From: Sipunculus nudus
Lineage: Eukaryota; Annelida; Sipuncula; Golfingiida; Sipunculidae
Assembly (NCBI GenBank): GCA_026874595.1
Contig: CM049315.1
Span: forward strand, 69,017,916 to 69,081,915
Length of the DNA stretch: 64,000 nt
Reading direction: 5' to 3'
The translations under genes and the position numbers were made by a program. Numbering within the stretch: the first letter of the stretch is position 1; every line of letters starts with the position of its first letter. The notes under the pieces are model-generated. The model had not been told where the DNA came from, made no database searches, and was given only the letters and a program-made list of their open reading frames with translations. Below are positions 35,991-49,000 of the stretch, piece by piece.

Positions 35991-36724
35991 TTACAGGGGG
36001 GCGGGGAACTCACCTACTAATGTAATTTGTGATAGATGGAAAGAAAATGTTAAAGAAATTTGACTCGTTAGTAGTATACGTTGTGCATTTCATTCAAAAT
36101 TAATAACAAACCATCTATTTGTGATAATTATTTTTTCATTACAGCACTCTCGCACACATTCTTTCATTGCAACGCAACATAAAGGCATCATTGACAACTG
36201 AGAAGACTTTATTTGTAAATTTGAAATTCATAATATATACACAATAAGTACATAAATTAGAATTCTAATTCTACTTTCACAATATATACATACAACAGAA
36301 ACTGTCCATGAAACAAAACTTGTAACCAAATGCACAAATATCATTTTTACAATGAGTGGAAACAGTATCAATGTTGGCCATGAAGTATACACATTAAGCA
36401 TACATACAGAATAAAACATAAAAAAGTTTTAAAACACAGAGTACTATAATAGTATACACATAAACTTTATTGAAAATGAGATGGCACACGCATGCAAAAG
36501 ACACTGAGGTACTAGTACAAACTTATTAAATTTGAGGAATTTTACATTTGTAACTGCAGAAGTAAGATAAATCTGGATTTTCAAATTATTTTTAGTCAAT
36601 ATGTTTACAACTTTGATGGTACCACTCTGAACACCCATCGCACTGATCCATGTCTCCACACGGATAACCATAATAGCTTTTTTTCTGAATACAACTGCCT
36701 ACAAATGCAAAATACTTCTATATT

Positions 36725-37206
36725 TTCAATCCTTTCTTTCGATTAAGGGGCAATACTAATATTACTTTGGAGAAATTCTGTAAGTCGGCCTTTCTCAAGG
36801 TGACTGCGCAGTGAACCTTTTGATATAGTTGCATTGACTGGGATCACTTCCATGAGCTAATGCAGTAGCAAAGGTGACAGCAAATGGATAACAATCGCTG
36901 CTGCCCTCCTGTATTTGCACCGAATGTGATTGTATAGTTAGTTGGAGATGTTGCCTTTACTATTGCGCAGATTTGCTGAAATGTGCCTTTTGGAATTTCT
37001 TGATCGATGGAATTATATAATGAAACATGATTTGGAGCAGTGTTAACAGTAGAAATAGTGACCCAATTTTTATACCTGCCGCAGTGAATTATCTGAATCA
37101 TGTTTTTACTTAAATTTTTAAATGACTTATTTTGTGCCAAAACTGGATCTTGTAAACCGTTAATATGTGGAAATTGTTGTTTTAAAATAATTTGAGCAGC
37201 GTTCAA
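36725..37206 (-). pseudogene. Ulp1/SENP-like C48 cysteine protease domain of a transposon gene, frameshifted
   Basis: It begins in the conserved MNAAQIILKQQFPHINGLQD block, then a catalytic His in IIHCGRYKNWVTIST and an Asn (VSLYNSI) where C48 enzymes carry Asp. The reading frame shifts just before the active-site cysteine: the other frame gives GSSDCYPFAVTFATALAHGS, the expected Gly-x-x-x-Cys context. Ulp1 domains of this type accompany SWIM-domain proteins of Mutator-like transposons in many animals. With the upstream SWIM piece it probably formed one gene. Family from memory; not searched. Confidence 0.65.
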
Positions 37207-37903
37207 ATGTGTATCAGATAACCAATTATCAGGGCCTAAAAGAATATCCTGATCTGTATAAGTGAGTTTTCATGCAGAAATCCAGGGGTTTGCATTAAGT
37301 TTTCTTTTTTTTCTGTGTATTACAATTGCTTTTGACTTCGTTTTTACCTGAAAACACTGTAAATGATTTTTTTTGTTCCTTTTGTCCCTACGTCTTTTAA
37401 TATTTGTTAAAGGGAGCGTGTTGCCCAGTTCTTCAGTGCATACCTTTTTATCAAGGCCATCACACGGTACTCTGATGTTCCCCAACTGAGGTGTTTAAGG
37501 CTCTGTTTGCACATTGGTTCTAGTCAAATCTGGCAGTTTGTCATTTTCAATGTTAAAATTATCAAATTTGGTGGTGTCCGAAACATTATGGTCAGATTCT
37601 CTTTTCAATGGTTGTGGGCGTTCAGCTTTTTCTGTTTTATCTGGTACGTCTGATATTTTACCCGTGCTCTCAAAGCTTAAGTGAACTTCTTTATTTAACC
37701 GCCACTCCCTTGAAAGAACTTCTAATATTTTAGTTTTGGAGAAAAATTCTTCTTCGCCACAGGTGGAAAGGAAAGATGCTAAATCCTTTGTAGTTTCAGC
37801 AGCTCTTACATATTTTTCATTTTGGGATTAAAAGTTCTTTTTATTTTTTACTGGGGGTAAAACGGGTTGATCAAATATTGGCATATCTTGTTCAATTAAT
37901 TTT

Positions 37904-38311
37904 TCATTGTTTTCTTTTTTTCCATCGAATAGGAATAAGTTCTGGACTGAAATGGGGCATATCATTGTCTTTTCTTACTCTAAAAATGTGTCTACAAGGC
38001 AACTTATACTGGTACCAAAACCTACAGGTACGTTGAGTAGCATCTATGTTCATCTTGCATATGGTTTCATTTTTAACCAAAAACTCAAAGTTATTATCTG
38101 TCTTGATGATAGACCCTGCAATTTTTTCGGACATCTCGATTTCGGGATTAATAATCAATACTCCTTGTTTTTTTTACATACATGAGCTATTTGGACATGC
38201 AATTCATCAACTTGTCGGGAGTCCAGACTTACTTTCAGTGCATCAAATTCACTTTTATTTGCATATTTTCTACTGATTTTATGTAATTGATTTGTCCCTG
38301 CAAACATTCAT
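37904..38311 (-). pseudogene. SWIM zinc-finger region of a Mutator-like transposon protein, frameshifted
   Basis: A SWIM finger (CxCx(n)CxH type) is recognisable as TCRFWYQYKLPCRHIFRVRK; the first cysteine position is partly degenerate. An N-terminal stretch at 38311-38160 (SEFDALKVSLDSRQVDELHV) joins it after a frameshift near 38158. No MULE DDE core was found upstream, so the transposase is truncated or this is a SWIM-plus-Ulp1 accessory gene. Intervening sequence (37900-37210) is basic and degraded. Confidence 0.6.
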
Positions 38312-39309
38312 CTAAGTGAAAATGTGGTCGGATGTACATTTTCAGTTTCTGATATATTAAAACATCGATATAAATATATTAAAATATAATTGACCAAGAT
38401 CTTCATACAAAATTTTCAAATCTTGTAGTTTGATTTATGCGTGGGCGTGTCCCTTGGTTCCACTATTAATTCCCACTGAAAACTATAACCTTAATTTTCG
38501 CGCAGTATCTGACCATAAATTATAAAGTTTAATATATATATCTTACCTTATTAACACACATTTAACCTCAGTGACCCACCACCTATGAAAAGTAAGCTCT
38601 TAATTATCAAATTGAAAATAGTATTGATAATACGGATTTCCAGCCCATCTTACAAACCGCTCAAATATTATATATCTCACGACAACCAGTATATGCAAAC
38701 CCAAATATGAGTTTGTTTATATATAATTATTAACAATACAAGTTCAGCATTTAATAATTACTTTTCACTACATACTTCTTACCAACAGTGTCAACACGGA
38801 CAGCACGAGAAACGGCAACTCGCCTGGAATCAAAACCAATAACATTACATTGCACTGTTCAAGACTTGCCCTTATTTAAATTTTGACGGATTCTTTACCT
38901 TGCATTTTAAGAAATATTAAATACTCACCAGTAAACCCCTCCATCTAACATTAGTAACAGGTTTCAACTCATATTATGTTTATATATTTCCATACACGGT
39001 TATGGGTTAGGTTCACACATTAAGCTAGGGAATCAATAAGTCCCTCATAAACATTGAAAAGTCTTTACCATCCAGAGTAACCAAACATGAGCGTCATATG
39101 GCGCTTCCTGCTCGAAAGGTTTGTACTACTTGTTCATATTCCCTGCAGATGGCGCTGTCCCTGTTTTAGACGCTGATTGGTTAACACCAAGTATTTATAA
39201 GTCCGTGCCAGTCAAGTTCTATTATTCTGTCTGCGGTTTCAACTGACCTCATCGTTTAAATATCCTTTATGCATTCCGAGGTCTGTAATCCTCGGCTTCA
39301 GTGTTCTCT
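38312..39309. other. Unassigned sequence upstream of the SWIM/Ulp1 gene
   Basis: AT-rich, probably the non-coding end of the SWIM/Ulp1 transposon and its junction with L1 copy B. A TTATAAATAC motif near 39190 (minus strand) could be a TATA box. Terminal repeats were not identified. Confidence 0.3.
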
Positions 39310-40151
39310 ATTCAATATGATCCTTTCCGTTCACAACCAGTTTTTCTTTGTGGAACGTAACCTTCAGTCCAACGTTATGCATTTGTGGGAGAGTTTTTTT
39401 TTTCTCAGCTCCCAATCTGCTTTTGTAAAATCCTCAACTACCAATTTCGCCCTTCTGGTCCTCTCTTCTTCGTTTTCTTCAGTATTTCCCGTCTGTCCTC
39501 CCTGCTGTATAACCCGACTATGATCTGCCTGTCCCTATTGTCTTTCCATTGTCCAGTTCTGTGTGCCACCTCTGTCCCTTCATTCAGTAACTCGGCTCCT
39601 CCAGCACTTGTCGTTTTAACATTTTTATCACAGTTTGACGTGTATTTTCTCCCTTCTCCTCCTCCTTTTCCCCCCTTTCACTCGTATGTTGTATTCACGG
39701 CTGTGTCTGTCTAGTTGGTTTTTTAAAAGCATCGTTCATTTCTTGTTTACATGATTTCAACTCTGTTTTACTTTCATCCCATTTCACCTCCAGCTCTTTC
39801 ACTCTGTTTTCTAATGTTATTTTGTCTTCTTTCAAGTCTTTAACTTCTTGCTGGGTAATTTCCAAACTTTCTTGTAAATTCTGTGAGCTATTTCTAATCT
39901 GTTCACCCAGTTCTGTACGCATTTGTTCACACTGGGCCTTTATACTGTCCGCCACTGTTGCAATCAATCTTTTCCACCGTTTCTCCAGTGCACTGAAGCT
40001 AGCATTGCTCGCCTCGGCCATCTCCACTGTGGATGGTGTATCAGGTAACTGGAGTTCGCTTTCTCTAGAGGAATATGACTCTATAGTGTCAGGGGTTTCA
40101 CTTTCACTGACCTTTCTGCACCTTTGGCTTTTGTTGTTGTCTTGGTGGCAT
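39310..40151 (-). pseudogene. L1 copy B ORF1 protein, broken
   Basis: The start is probably ATG 40151-40149 (MPPRQQQKPK), with an early frameshift. A coiled coil follows (SLEITQQEVKDLKEDKITLE and ENRVKELEVKWDESK), then an RRM-like region (EYNIRVKGVKEEEG, EVAHRTGQWKDNRDRQIIV). The C-terminal domain contains KVTFHKEKLVVNGKDHI. At least three frameshifts or stops interrupt it. The domain order matches ORF1 of copy A. Confidence 0.75.
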
Positions 40152-40238
40152 TCTGCTATTCTTTGCAGGCTACTAATTTATATTTATGCGGAGACCCTAA
40201 ACGACCCGTCTCATGCCGCCATGTTAGTCACGTGACCC

Positions 40239-41508
40239 AATGAAGCAAGCCTTATACGTCAGCTTGATGATTTCTTCACTGGTGAGATTGGCAAAACTAA
40301 ACCAACTCCCATGTCTGATAGACAAACGCACATCGTGTTTTTGGGGTTGTTTTTTCTGACAAAGCCATTTGTAGGTATCACTAGTAGTGCTTTCGGCGGT
40401 ACTCACAAGTGACTTAGCTTGTCCACATTGATAACCCGTTCTTTTATCCTTAAGCGATTAACCCTCCATCAGCCAATTGATTGTGCTCTTTTGAAATTAA
40501 AATCTGTTGCATCAATGTCTCCCACGTTATGTTGTCTAAAGGTGGGAGATTCTTCCGCTGATAGCTGCCTTTGCTAATATGGTACTGTGTTGCAGCATTT
40601 CTTATATTTTTTTTTCACCCACCAATGTACACTGTGTTACTGCATCAGTAACATGACTATGTTTCTGTACATTGCTACGTGGTCTTACCATCAACCTGGG
40701 CTTATGATTAACTCTGGGCCGTCGAGCAACGGTTTTTGCCGTCCTCTCACGGAACCTCCAGAACTGTCATTTTTGGATTCCTTCACTCTTTTGGGGATTC
40801 CGTGTCATCATGACCAGTTTTTCTTTTTCTGTCGCACGTTTGTGAGGCTTTCTGGGTGACACCTGTCTCTTCAATGACGATACTATCAAGTTTTTTTTTC
40901 GAAATCTAGGTATCATCGGGGACTCGAAGTCCATGTCGGACGACATCATGTCTGCCGTTAACGTCAACAGATAAACTGCCTTGGCAATATTGACCATTAT
41001 TTATTACATAACTAACTATTACATAACCATTGGACTGTGCAACGCGAGTGACCGAGTGTACTGAACGACCTTTAACATAAATATAACCCCCGAACATTGG
41101 CCTGCATGAATGCCTTGATGGCATAGGGATTACATTCCTAGCAGCTGTGCGGAAGGTCGGCGGATCGATTCCAGTATACACCAATTTATCTTTATTTGTT
41201 TGCATGCTTGTAACAATCATTGATTTCTCTTTCAGATTTCTTCAGAGATGCGAACATTATACCCAGGGTTCACATCGGCAGTAGAAGTGACAGATCAAAT
41301 AAGGGATCAGGGAGATGGATATGCAGGAAAAACAAGACAGATGCAGTGACAATATATTTTTTTTCAATCCCCCCCCCCCAAACAAAAATTCTACACCCCA
41401 TTTTTTACTCTATCTCCATCAAATATATTGCCCTCTTTAGCTTGAGGACTATTCCTTTATCCATGTTTTTGGATTCATGGGTAGGTACTAATTCTATAGT
41501 CTCTCCAG
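40239..41508. other. Unassigned sequence between L1 copy B and R2
   Basis: No gene was recognised apart from a SINE-like piece at 41108-41172. A C run lies near 41370. Confidence 0.3.
41108..41172 (+). repeat. tRNA-derived SINE-like fragment
   Basis: It shows an A-box-like TGGCATAGGGAT and, about 45 bases on, a B-box-like GGATCGATTCC, the spacing of a tRNA-type RNA polymerase III promoter. It does not fold as a complete tRNA by eye, so a SINE head or decayed tRNA pseudogene is likelier than a working tRNA. Confidence 0.45.
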
Positions 41509-42242
41509 TTTTGCATGTGTATATATCCTAGACAGCTTTCTTGATTTTATGACAGGTGGCGCCACCTACATCTAAGCTCATATCTTGGGAACCGTTTGAC
41601 CGATTAGGCCAACATTTTGCATGGGTATAGATCTCACATAGCTCTTTATCGTACGCAAAACTTGTGGCGCCACCTGCAACTATTTTTGCACAGAGTCCAT
41701 CTGTCCGCTGCTGTTGGATAAAATCACTCATATCTCGGCAGTGGTTTGACATGTCTGCCTAAAATTTTGCAGGTTTATATATCTTGGACAGCTTTCTGGA
41801 TCTTGTGGCAGGTGGCGCCACCTACATTTATGTTTACGCCCCAGACATCCAGGCTTATATCTCAGGACTAGTTTGCTGTATTCTCCTAAAATATTGCATA
41901 TCACATAGCTCTTTATCATACACAAAACTGGAGGCGCCACTTGCAGCCATTTTTGCATAGCGTCCGTCTGTTTGTCTACCTTGGGCTAAAATCACTCATA
42001 TACAAGTATTGGTTTGAATTATCAGCCTAAAATTGTGCATATGTATACAACTTGGACAGCTTTCTGGATTTTGTAGTAGTTGGCGCAACCTACATACACA
42101 TTTCGGCTGCAGACATCCATGCTAATATGCAGCACACCTCCCTCTATTTCCCCTTGCCACTCAATCCATGCTTCACTTCACCCGTTTCACTTTGATTTCG
42201 GCGATACACGTAGTCGCTTGTTGACTACCCGTATTCTAGTTT
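41509..42242. mobile_element. Right part of palindrome-repeat element R2
   Basis: It has about two and a half units with GACAGGTGGCGCCACCTAC, AACCGTTTGACCGATTAGGC, CACAAAACT and TTTTTGCACAG, and ends CTACCCGTATTCTAGTTT like R1. LTR-leader sequence (AACATTCAACTTCGTTACTG) resumes directly at 42243. Confidence 0.65.
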
Positions 42243-43107
42243 AACATTCAACTTCGTTACTGGTATTTATAGGAAGTCTTTACATTATTCAGACACTTGA
42301 ATTTAACACAAGTCTTTATCATCTCACTATTGGTCAGTGTTAACACTGTTAATTATCAAATTCGTTTACATTTGTTTTTGTCACTGACATTTTGTCACTG
42401 ACATTTGGTCAGTGTATGTTGACACTTCTCAGATGCTAGTCGTTTAAATCATTTGAGTTTTGTTACCCGACTGAAGTCATCGTACGATCAATCATTTTGA
42501 TATTTTCATTTAATCAGATATTTAAATAGTTATATAATTGATGAATTTATGACATACGAGCTCGCTAGCTAAAAATATATCCATTTGAAATTTTGTTTAC
42601 ATTTGGTTTCGGTGATTGACTGAACTTGATTTAGTATTATCACCTAGTTATTATTAAGCTCTGTGATTTAACTGGGTCAACGTTTCAGTTCAATATTTAT
42701 ACTCACCATTTATATACCAAGTTATCATTTGAGACTTTGTTTGCATTTGTGTTGGTGATTGACTGAACATGATTCAGTATAATCACTTGATTATATATAC
42801 AAGAATTTTGTCAGTATTCTAAGTTGGTCACAGAGTTGTCAGTTACTTGCCATCAGTTTATACTTCTGCCAACAGTTGTTACATTTGGCAAGATAGCGCT
42901 TATTGACCGCAGCTTGTTGTTGCAAAATTCACCTGTGGATTTCCAATTAAGTGACATCACTCACTTTATAAAGCTACATGGGGATTCACAGTGTGCTGAC
43001 AGAATTATTCCCCGTGACAACTCAGCCTTCATTGTATTCCTTAAAGCTGATGATGTTGTCAGTGCTAGGAATTCCTTTCGATGGTTGCCAGTTAGGTGAT
43101 CAGATAG
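42243..43107 (+). pseudogene. LTR element leader and gag N-terminal region, degraded
   Basis: The first half repeats the GTCACTGAC.TTTTGGTCAGTG leader minisatellite seen at 22970-23150 and 53815-53950. From about 42824 a plus-strand open frame has SQCADRIIPRDNSAFIVFLK. In another frame GIPFDGCQLGDQIVRV follows, an RRM-like beta-strand pattern as in some Ty3-type or PNMA-like gag N-termini. The gag C-terminal part resumes after 50172. Family assignment is tentative. Confidence 0.4.
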
Positions 43108-43329
43108 TGAGGGTGGTAACCGTTCAGGCTGAGATAGAGGCCACTCGGTACGAATGTAAAATAACTCTCGCACCTCTCTGAAGCACAACACTTGCATGAA
43201 CAGAAAACGTTTTTATAACCATCTTCTTCTTAATTTCGTCACTTATTTTCAACTGCCTCTTACTTCTTCATTACATTAATTCTAATCACCATTACATCCG
43301 TCCGTATATGCACAGAGCTAGTCAAGACA
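43108..43329. repeat. Direct repeat D, left copy, abutting the TIR transposon
   Basis: 222 bases, about 5% different from the right copy at 49955-50172 plus two small indels. It starts TGAGG and ends CTAGTCAAGACA. Its right end lies one base from the left tip of the transposon at 43331. A diverged inverted copy is at 23417-23595. Confidence 0.85.
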
Positions 43330-43812
43330 ACAGGCACCTGTCGTATAAATAGTGTCTTTACGGGTATATAGAGGGTTAACGGGTATATAAGGCATGGGAC
43401 CCCCGGCACTACTATACTAATAACAGAGAATGGCACACCACTTTTCCAGGCGACCGCTGTGACCCGCCTACTTCACCAGCTGAATTTTTATGTTTGCATA
43501 AGTAAAATGCACAAGTAACACTGATCGTGTGACCATGCACCATTTTATTAGGTATAAAATATATAACTAAAATCTAGAAAGAGATATGTGGTACATGACA
43601 CAAAAATATAAATGTGCGAGTGTATGTAATTTAGCACATATGAGTGTAGGAATGTCCGTGTGATGGTCATTCCCCATATCTGTGACTGATACGCTCGTAT
43701 AGGCAAGATGCTTCCAAAAAGATGTGTTTTGTAATATTACTTATAATAACATATAACAAAAATACAAAGTCATGACATATCCTATTAAAAAGATGCAGGT
43801 ACAAACAGATCA

Positions 43813-43816
<4 letters not shown>

Positions 43817-43862
<46 letters not shown>
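43817..43862. repeat. (TA)n microsatellite in transposon copy 1
   Basis: About 46 bases of perfect AT dinucleotide. The same site in copy 2 (57939-57993) is longer and interrupted, so the tract belonged to the ancestral transposon. Confidence 0.9.
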
Positions 43863-43864
<2 letters not shown>

Positions 43865-44779
43865 TGTAATTACAAGTGGAAAACAAGACAGAAGAGGTGT
43901 CTACTGTATTTGCTGATGTCCACTTTGTCACCCGATTGTTATAATGCAAGAAGTAAAGTGAACATGGGACCCGGCATGCCACACGACATCCTGTTTTTCG
44001 TGCATACCTCAAAAATGTAAACAAATACTCAATGCATGTCGTCCAAGCAACGGAATAACAACTATATGGCCTATGGCAGAGCCGGTTTCTGGCCCATGTG
44101 ACAGATGCATCAAGTGGACCCTTCAACTTTACACCAGTCACCACTCTTCACAAAGTTCATCCTTGCACACAGTGTCTACAAAGAACTGGCGTGTTCTGTG
44201 TGATACAAAGCCATTTGCTATGTATTCACTACTATCCGTGGAGCAAGAGAAGGCAAAGAGAGCCGTTATACAGGATCATAATATTGTTGTGACAGGTAAC
44301 CTGAATGATGCAAAAAATAATATATATGCACTACTATGCCTTGTGTCATATGAAAATAGGTATTGTGGAATGTGGTAAAAACTTTATTAAATTCAATATG
44401 TGCTGACAGAGTGATATAGTAAATCAGTGGTTATAATCATGCTGTTGTGTACTGTCAATATCATGTATGTAACCCATATTCCCATAATACATGCATTTTT
44501 GAACATGGCATCGGTTGTAAAGCCACATGTACAATAAGAACATGGTGGAGATAGAAACAGTATATTGTAATTTGCATTTGTTTGGTAACACCATTGGCTA
44601 CAAGTTTGGCCTGTGTAACTACTGTAAAATAATGATTTGTGAGTGCACTCCCATAACTTTGTATTTACAAACTACAATCCTTCCATGCCACACTGTAAGG
44701 ATAATGTATTTATCCACCAGAACCTATCATACAGGCCACAGACACCTGTTAGAAAGACAAACATGACACACAAATGAAG

Positions 44780-46046
44780 TTAGGAATGATAAATGTCTGG
44801 TCACTATGCAGGAGAATACTCATACATGTGCGATTGCAGCTTGCACCATCCATGCATGTAAAGTCAACAGTGAATTTCCATATCTTTAACATTTACACTG
44901 CCTTCGCAAAAAATATATTTATTTCTGGAGCATTAACGCCGTGTGTTGGGGAAAAAAGCAAATGGAAAGCGAAAACCATCATAACCAAGAAAGCGAACTG
45001 CAGAGTATGTTTTGCCATCTGCACATCATTCGTATCGGTCGTGAGCTTTGTCATGGCTGCACATTTCTGGCCTGTTTGTACTAGTCCTCGGAACTGGAAG
45101 TTACTGTGCATGTCATTATCCTGTTGTATGGCCATTTCATCAAAGATGATTCCCCCAGCCCTTGATGCCTGCTGCCTTTGAGCTTAAGTACCCATCAATT
45201 TTAACAGCTCACAGCTTCTGCTTCATGACATTTTTATTCCTCTGCAGAAGTGTTTCACTTGGCAATATTAGGAGGCCAGAGTTTCTCAGTTCACTATATG
45301 CCTTTGGACTGCGGTTCCACACTGTTAAACAAGGCATGATGATATGTTTGTTCCATCGATGTCCCCTTTGACCTTTGCTTGAGATAAGACAGTTACGTTG
45401 TGCAATTATCAGTGTTTTCATGTGCTCTGTAGCACCTGGTAGCAGCTTGTCTATCAAGCCAGTAACTTCACTATTTTCTTCCTCATGATTCACAGCAGGA
45501 TCTGGTGCATGAGGTATTGTCTGGCACTCCCTGCACACACGGGTAGCAGCTGAGAAACTGATCACACCTTCACAATTAATAGAATGCAAACGGTTTTCTG
45601 TGATCCCAAACGAGGTCCACACCTTCACATGACATGAGCTGCTCATTGGCACATCTGTCACCTTTCCTTGGCAAACTATCTATTATGTCTGTGATCATAC
45701 TGATATTTTTCGGGGATGCCACACAAGTATTCTGTAAACTGATTGTCTAATCAATCACAATTGAGCCAATGCTGCATGTCAATGTGCCATCAGCATTGAA
45801 TATTATCTCCTTTCTCTAGCGCAGACTATTAATGGTACGGCAAGTAAGTTTTATATAATGTAATAAAGTGTTACTTTCTTTGGCCAACATGTATGGCCCT
45901 GGCATGTACCTTTTTACAACTTCTAATGTGTATGCAAAATCACTGGCAGGCTTATCCTCTGGTGTTTCTTTTACTGCAGCCTTAAACGCGATCCCCGTAT
46001 ATGCCCATGTTAACCGGCCATTATACATTTTCCTCCTGCTTTTCAC
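44780..46046 (-). pseudogene. P-element/THAP9-like transposase, central part, copy 1
   Basis: Motifs in order: VWNRSPKAYSELRN, LPSETLLQRNKN, then FDEMAIQQDNDM (probable first catalytic Asp, in FDEM), QMAKHTLQF and finally DGASCNR (second Asp region). These resemble the RNase-H-like core of the P-element/THAP9 transposase family, here in a divergent invertebrate form. A preceding exon-like piece (46046-45816, AYTGIAFKAAVKETPED) may belong. A one-base insertion near 45160, relative to copy 2, breaks the frame. No THAP finger was identified. Family assignment is from memory. Confidence 0.6.
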
Positions 46047-49000
46047 GCAGCTAATATAGTCCAGAGATCAGTTTGCCATACATCTGTTTATTCATAGGTG
46101 TGATGCGTTTTCCTGTACATTCTGCGTTGTACTTATCAAACAGGATATTCTTGATGACATGCCCATCTTTGTGAGGGACCACAGTGTGATGTAGCCTTCA
46201 AATATGATGATGCTATCTTAATTACAGATTATATTTTCAGATGGTACTACAGGGCTCAAAAAATATTATTGGACCTAATGGTCCTCGAGACATGATCACA
46301 TTCAAAGACTGTGGTCCTCAACATTTTTACATGTCTCACAAAAGTTAATGACTCTCCCACAGAACATTTGATAGGTAATTGGGCAAATATACTTTTGAAA
46401 TGTCCACGTTTTCTGGATATTCATTCTACTACTGCTACAGAATATGAAGATTGATAGATTATTACAACTACTAAATGATGGTACATTTTGCTCTTCCACG
46501 GGGACATGATTGTACTGGCTTAGTATTCCTCATCATATTTTATTCGCCAAAAAATGGGATGAGTGGATTTATCGAGCCCTGGTACTGTGTTGTCTAATGG
46601 TTTGTGTCTACAAATGTATTCATAAATTATTTCAGCATACGTGTTTTTAATACGCTACAATTCAGTGAGAAAACAATATGACCATATATGTAATACATCC
46701 TCATATACCATGCTAGTTTTCTTCTAACTTGTCACAATAATTTCCTCCAACAGTTGAATATTATAATAATCTAAACACATGGCCACACACGTTTCTATCA
46801 CATAACATATATTATACAATTGGATCAGGGTTAGATATCTTATTCACAGGTGGCTAAATTAATTGAATTTATACAGAGTCATCCTGATTAGGTAAAACAG
46901 GTTCTGTCCTTCTTGGGTGTTTAGTGTCTGTGTATGTTAGCATCTGGGGTGCTTCAACAGGTTTTCCCATCATAACTCGGAGTAAATTGATCACAAATAA
47001 CAACATTATACAAGAAATGCTGTTGTTCATTTGGTTTTGGGTATTTTTTTTCTGAAATTGAGAAGTATTGGCCAGTAATGGCTACATGGGCATTTTTAAG
47101 TACTTACTGGGTCAGCTTTAGCCGGCTTTAGCCAGCGGCTGAAGCCTGGGATGGCTCTTACCAGCCAACCCTGATGTTTTAATATGTTCTTATTTCATGT
47201 CATTGTGATTGATTCCACTTTCTATTCATTTAATGAACATTTTGGAGAATACATGCATCCCAGCAGCTTTCCACCAATAAAACAATGCAACACTTAGGAA
47301 ACAATATGATCATCATACAGGCAGATATAGGCCATTTCAGAGGGTAGATATAGTTATTTAGGTTGAAATCAATTATCATTCATGATTAGTAATAGTAATA
47401 GACTATTACAGCTTTATTTTTCATGTAATAGTAATAGACTAAAATTTTTTAGCTGTAATAGTAATAGAAACAGAAGGTAAAGTTATAGAGTAATACATAT
47501 TACTTTCTATTACTTCCTGTAACACCATTGGTCATGAAGCATATCAGCAAATAATGCTGAACTGACTCAGTTCTTGTTTAGTGATTGCCCAGGATGTGCC
47601 TATTATTAAGGCAAGCAGGGGCCAGCTGTTATACAGGTGGTGTCAACTGGTGCTAATTACACAGGAGTACTGGACAGAGCAGGTTTCAGCCAATTAACCT
47701 ATACCTATATCACTATCTGACTTTTCATTACTTGACCATGAATAAACAGAGGCATGTTTGATGTTGAGACAGATAATGTATTATTATTGTGATATGTAAA
47801 TGCATCTTATCTCACATCAATCAATTACATGTATATTCTGAATTGCATCAAACTTGTTTTTACCAACAAGTTAGCATTTCAATAATACAAATTGCAATAA
47901 AACACAAGGAAAAATATAATATTGAACCAGAGGCAGAACAGACCCAAAATGTTCATGAACAGCTTAAGATGTTTTCACTACCCAAAATGTAATGCAGCCT
48001 ACAATGCTAAAAACTACTACCAGTACTTATATCACTTGAATAAACCCATACTACGAGTACATGTTTTATCTTTTTTTTTATATATAATGTTCTTTTAAAA
48101 CTATTCTGTTAATACTTGTCTGTTTTTTTACAGTGGCAATTTTGCAGCACCCTTTCAACATCCTCAATCATGCCTTTTTATGTATTGAACATGTGATGAA
48201 ATCATGAGGTATACAGTATTTTTATGGAATATATAAGTTTGGATTGGGAAATGGGATATAGCTCTTTATTCATTTACATACATACTGATTCATCAGCTTT
48301 GATACTGAATAATCATATTCAGTAATCATAAATAATTCCTCTGGTGAAAATTTCAAGTTACACTGACTTTAATTAAACATGTATTAACTATATGGAAGAA
48401 AATGAAATATAAACTGAAGTATGTAAGATTGATACATTTAAGTGAAATATATATGACGAAAATATGTAAATATATTAATTTAAATTAATATTTTCCATAT
48501 ACCTGGTCCTTTACAATTGGCATGCTTTCAAATTACATGTAGATTCATACAATTATCTTACATGTCTTCTTGTAAGGGCCACATAATCATCATAAAGGTT
48601 TCAAAATAAAAATAAACATAATTAAACATGCTTGTATAGCTATGATCTGCAGTATCATCGTAAAAATGTCACTGTAAACGACAGACAAAGTAAAACAAAT
48701 TATGTAAATAAGTGTAATATAACTTGGTGATATGTAGGTGCTTGTCATATTAGTGTAAAATGTAACTGCAGTGTTAGGTAATATTGATGTTGACTGCAGA
48801 AGGTCCAGAATCTCCTATCAGTATAAGTAATAGTAATAGATACACAAGTAATAGTAATAGTAATCTTAATATCAGAAATTGAAAGTTATAGTTATAGTAA
48901 TAGAAGTGGTGTAATAGATCCCATGTCTGCTCAGGGATGGACAGACAATAGGAGAACACACACACACACTGCTATAGTGTAGCTCAGTATGGCGAGAGTG

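Larger units (their letters stand above)
25728..40238 (-). mobile_element. L1-type LINE copy B, split by at least three nested insertions
   Basis: In minus-strand order the pieces are a 5' end near 40238 with a YY1-like AACATGGCGGC (plus-strand GCCGCCATGTT at 40215-40225), ORF1 (40151 to about 39310), ORF2 endonuclease (about 35380-34486), reverse transcriptase (32621-31328), the ORF2 C-terminal part (27593-26087) and a (TAAA)n tail (plus strand 25728-25745). The gaps are filled by a SWIM/Ulp1 transposon gene, the 32628-34479 fold-back element and the 27594-31327 tandem-repeat element. Reading frames on either side of the last two gaps line up. Confidence 0.75.

Noticed and set aside
41108-41172. 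A functional tRNA gene
   Set aside because: A and B boxes are present, but acceptor and anticodon stems could not be paired by eye; called SINE-like instead.
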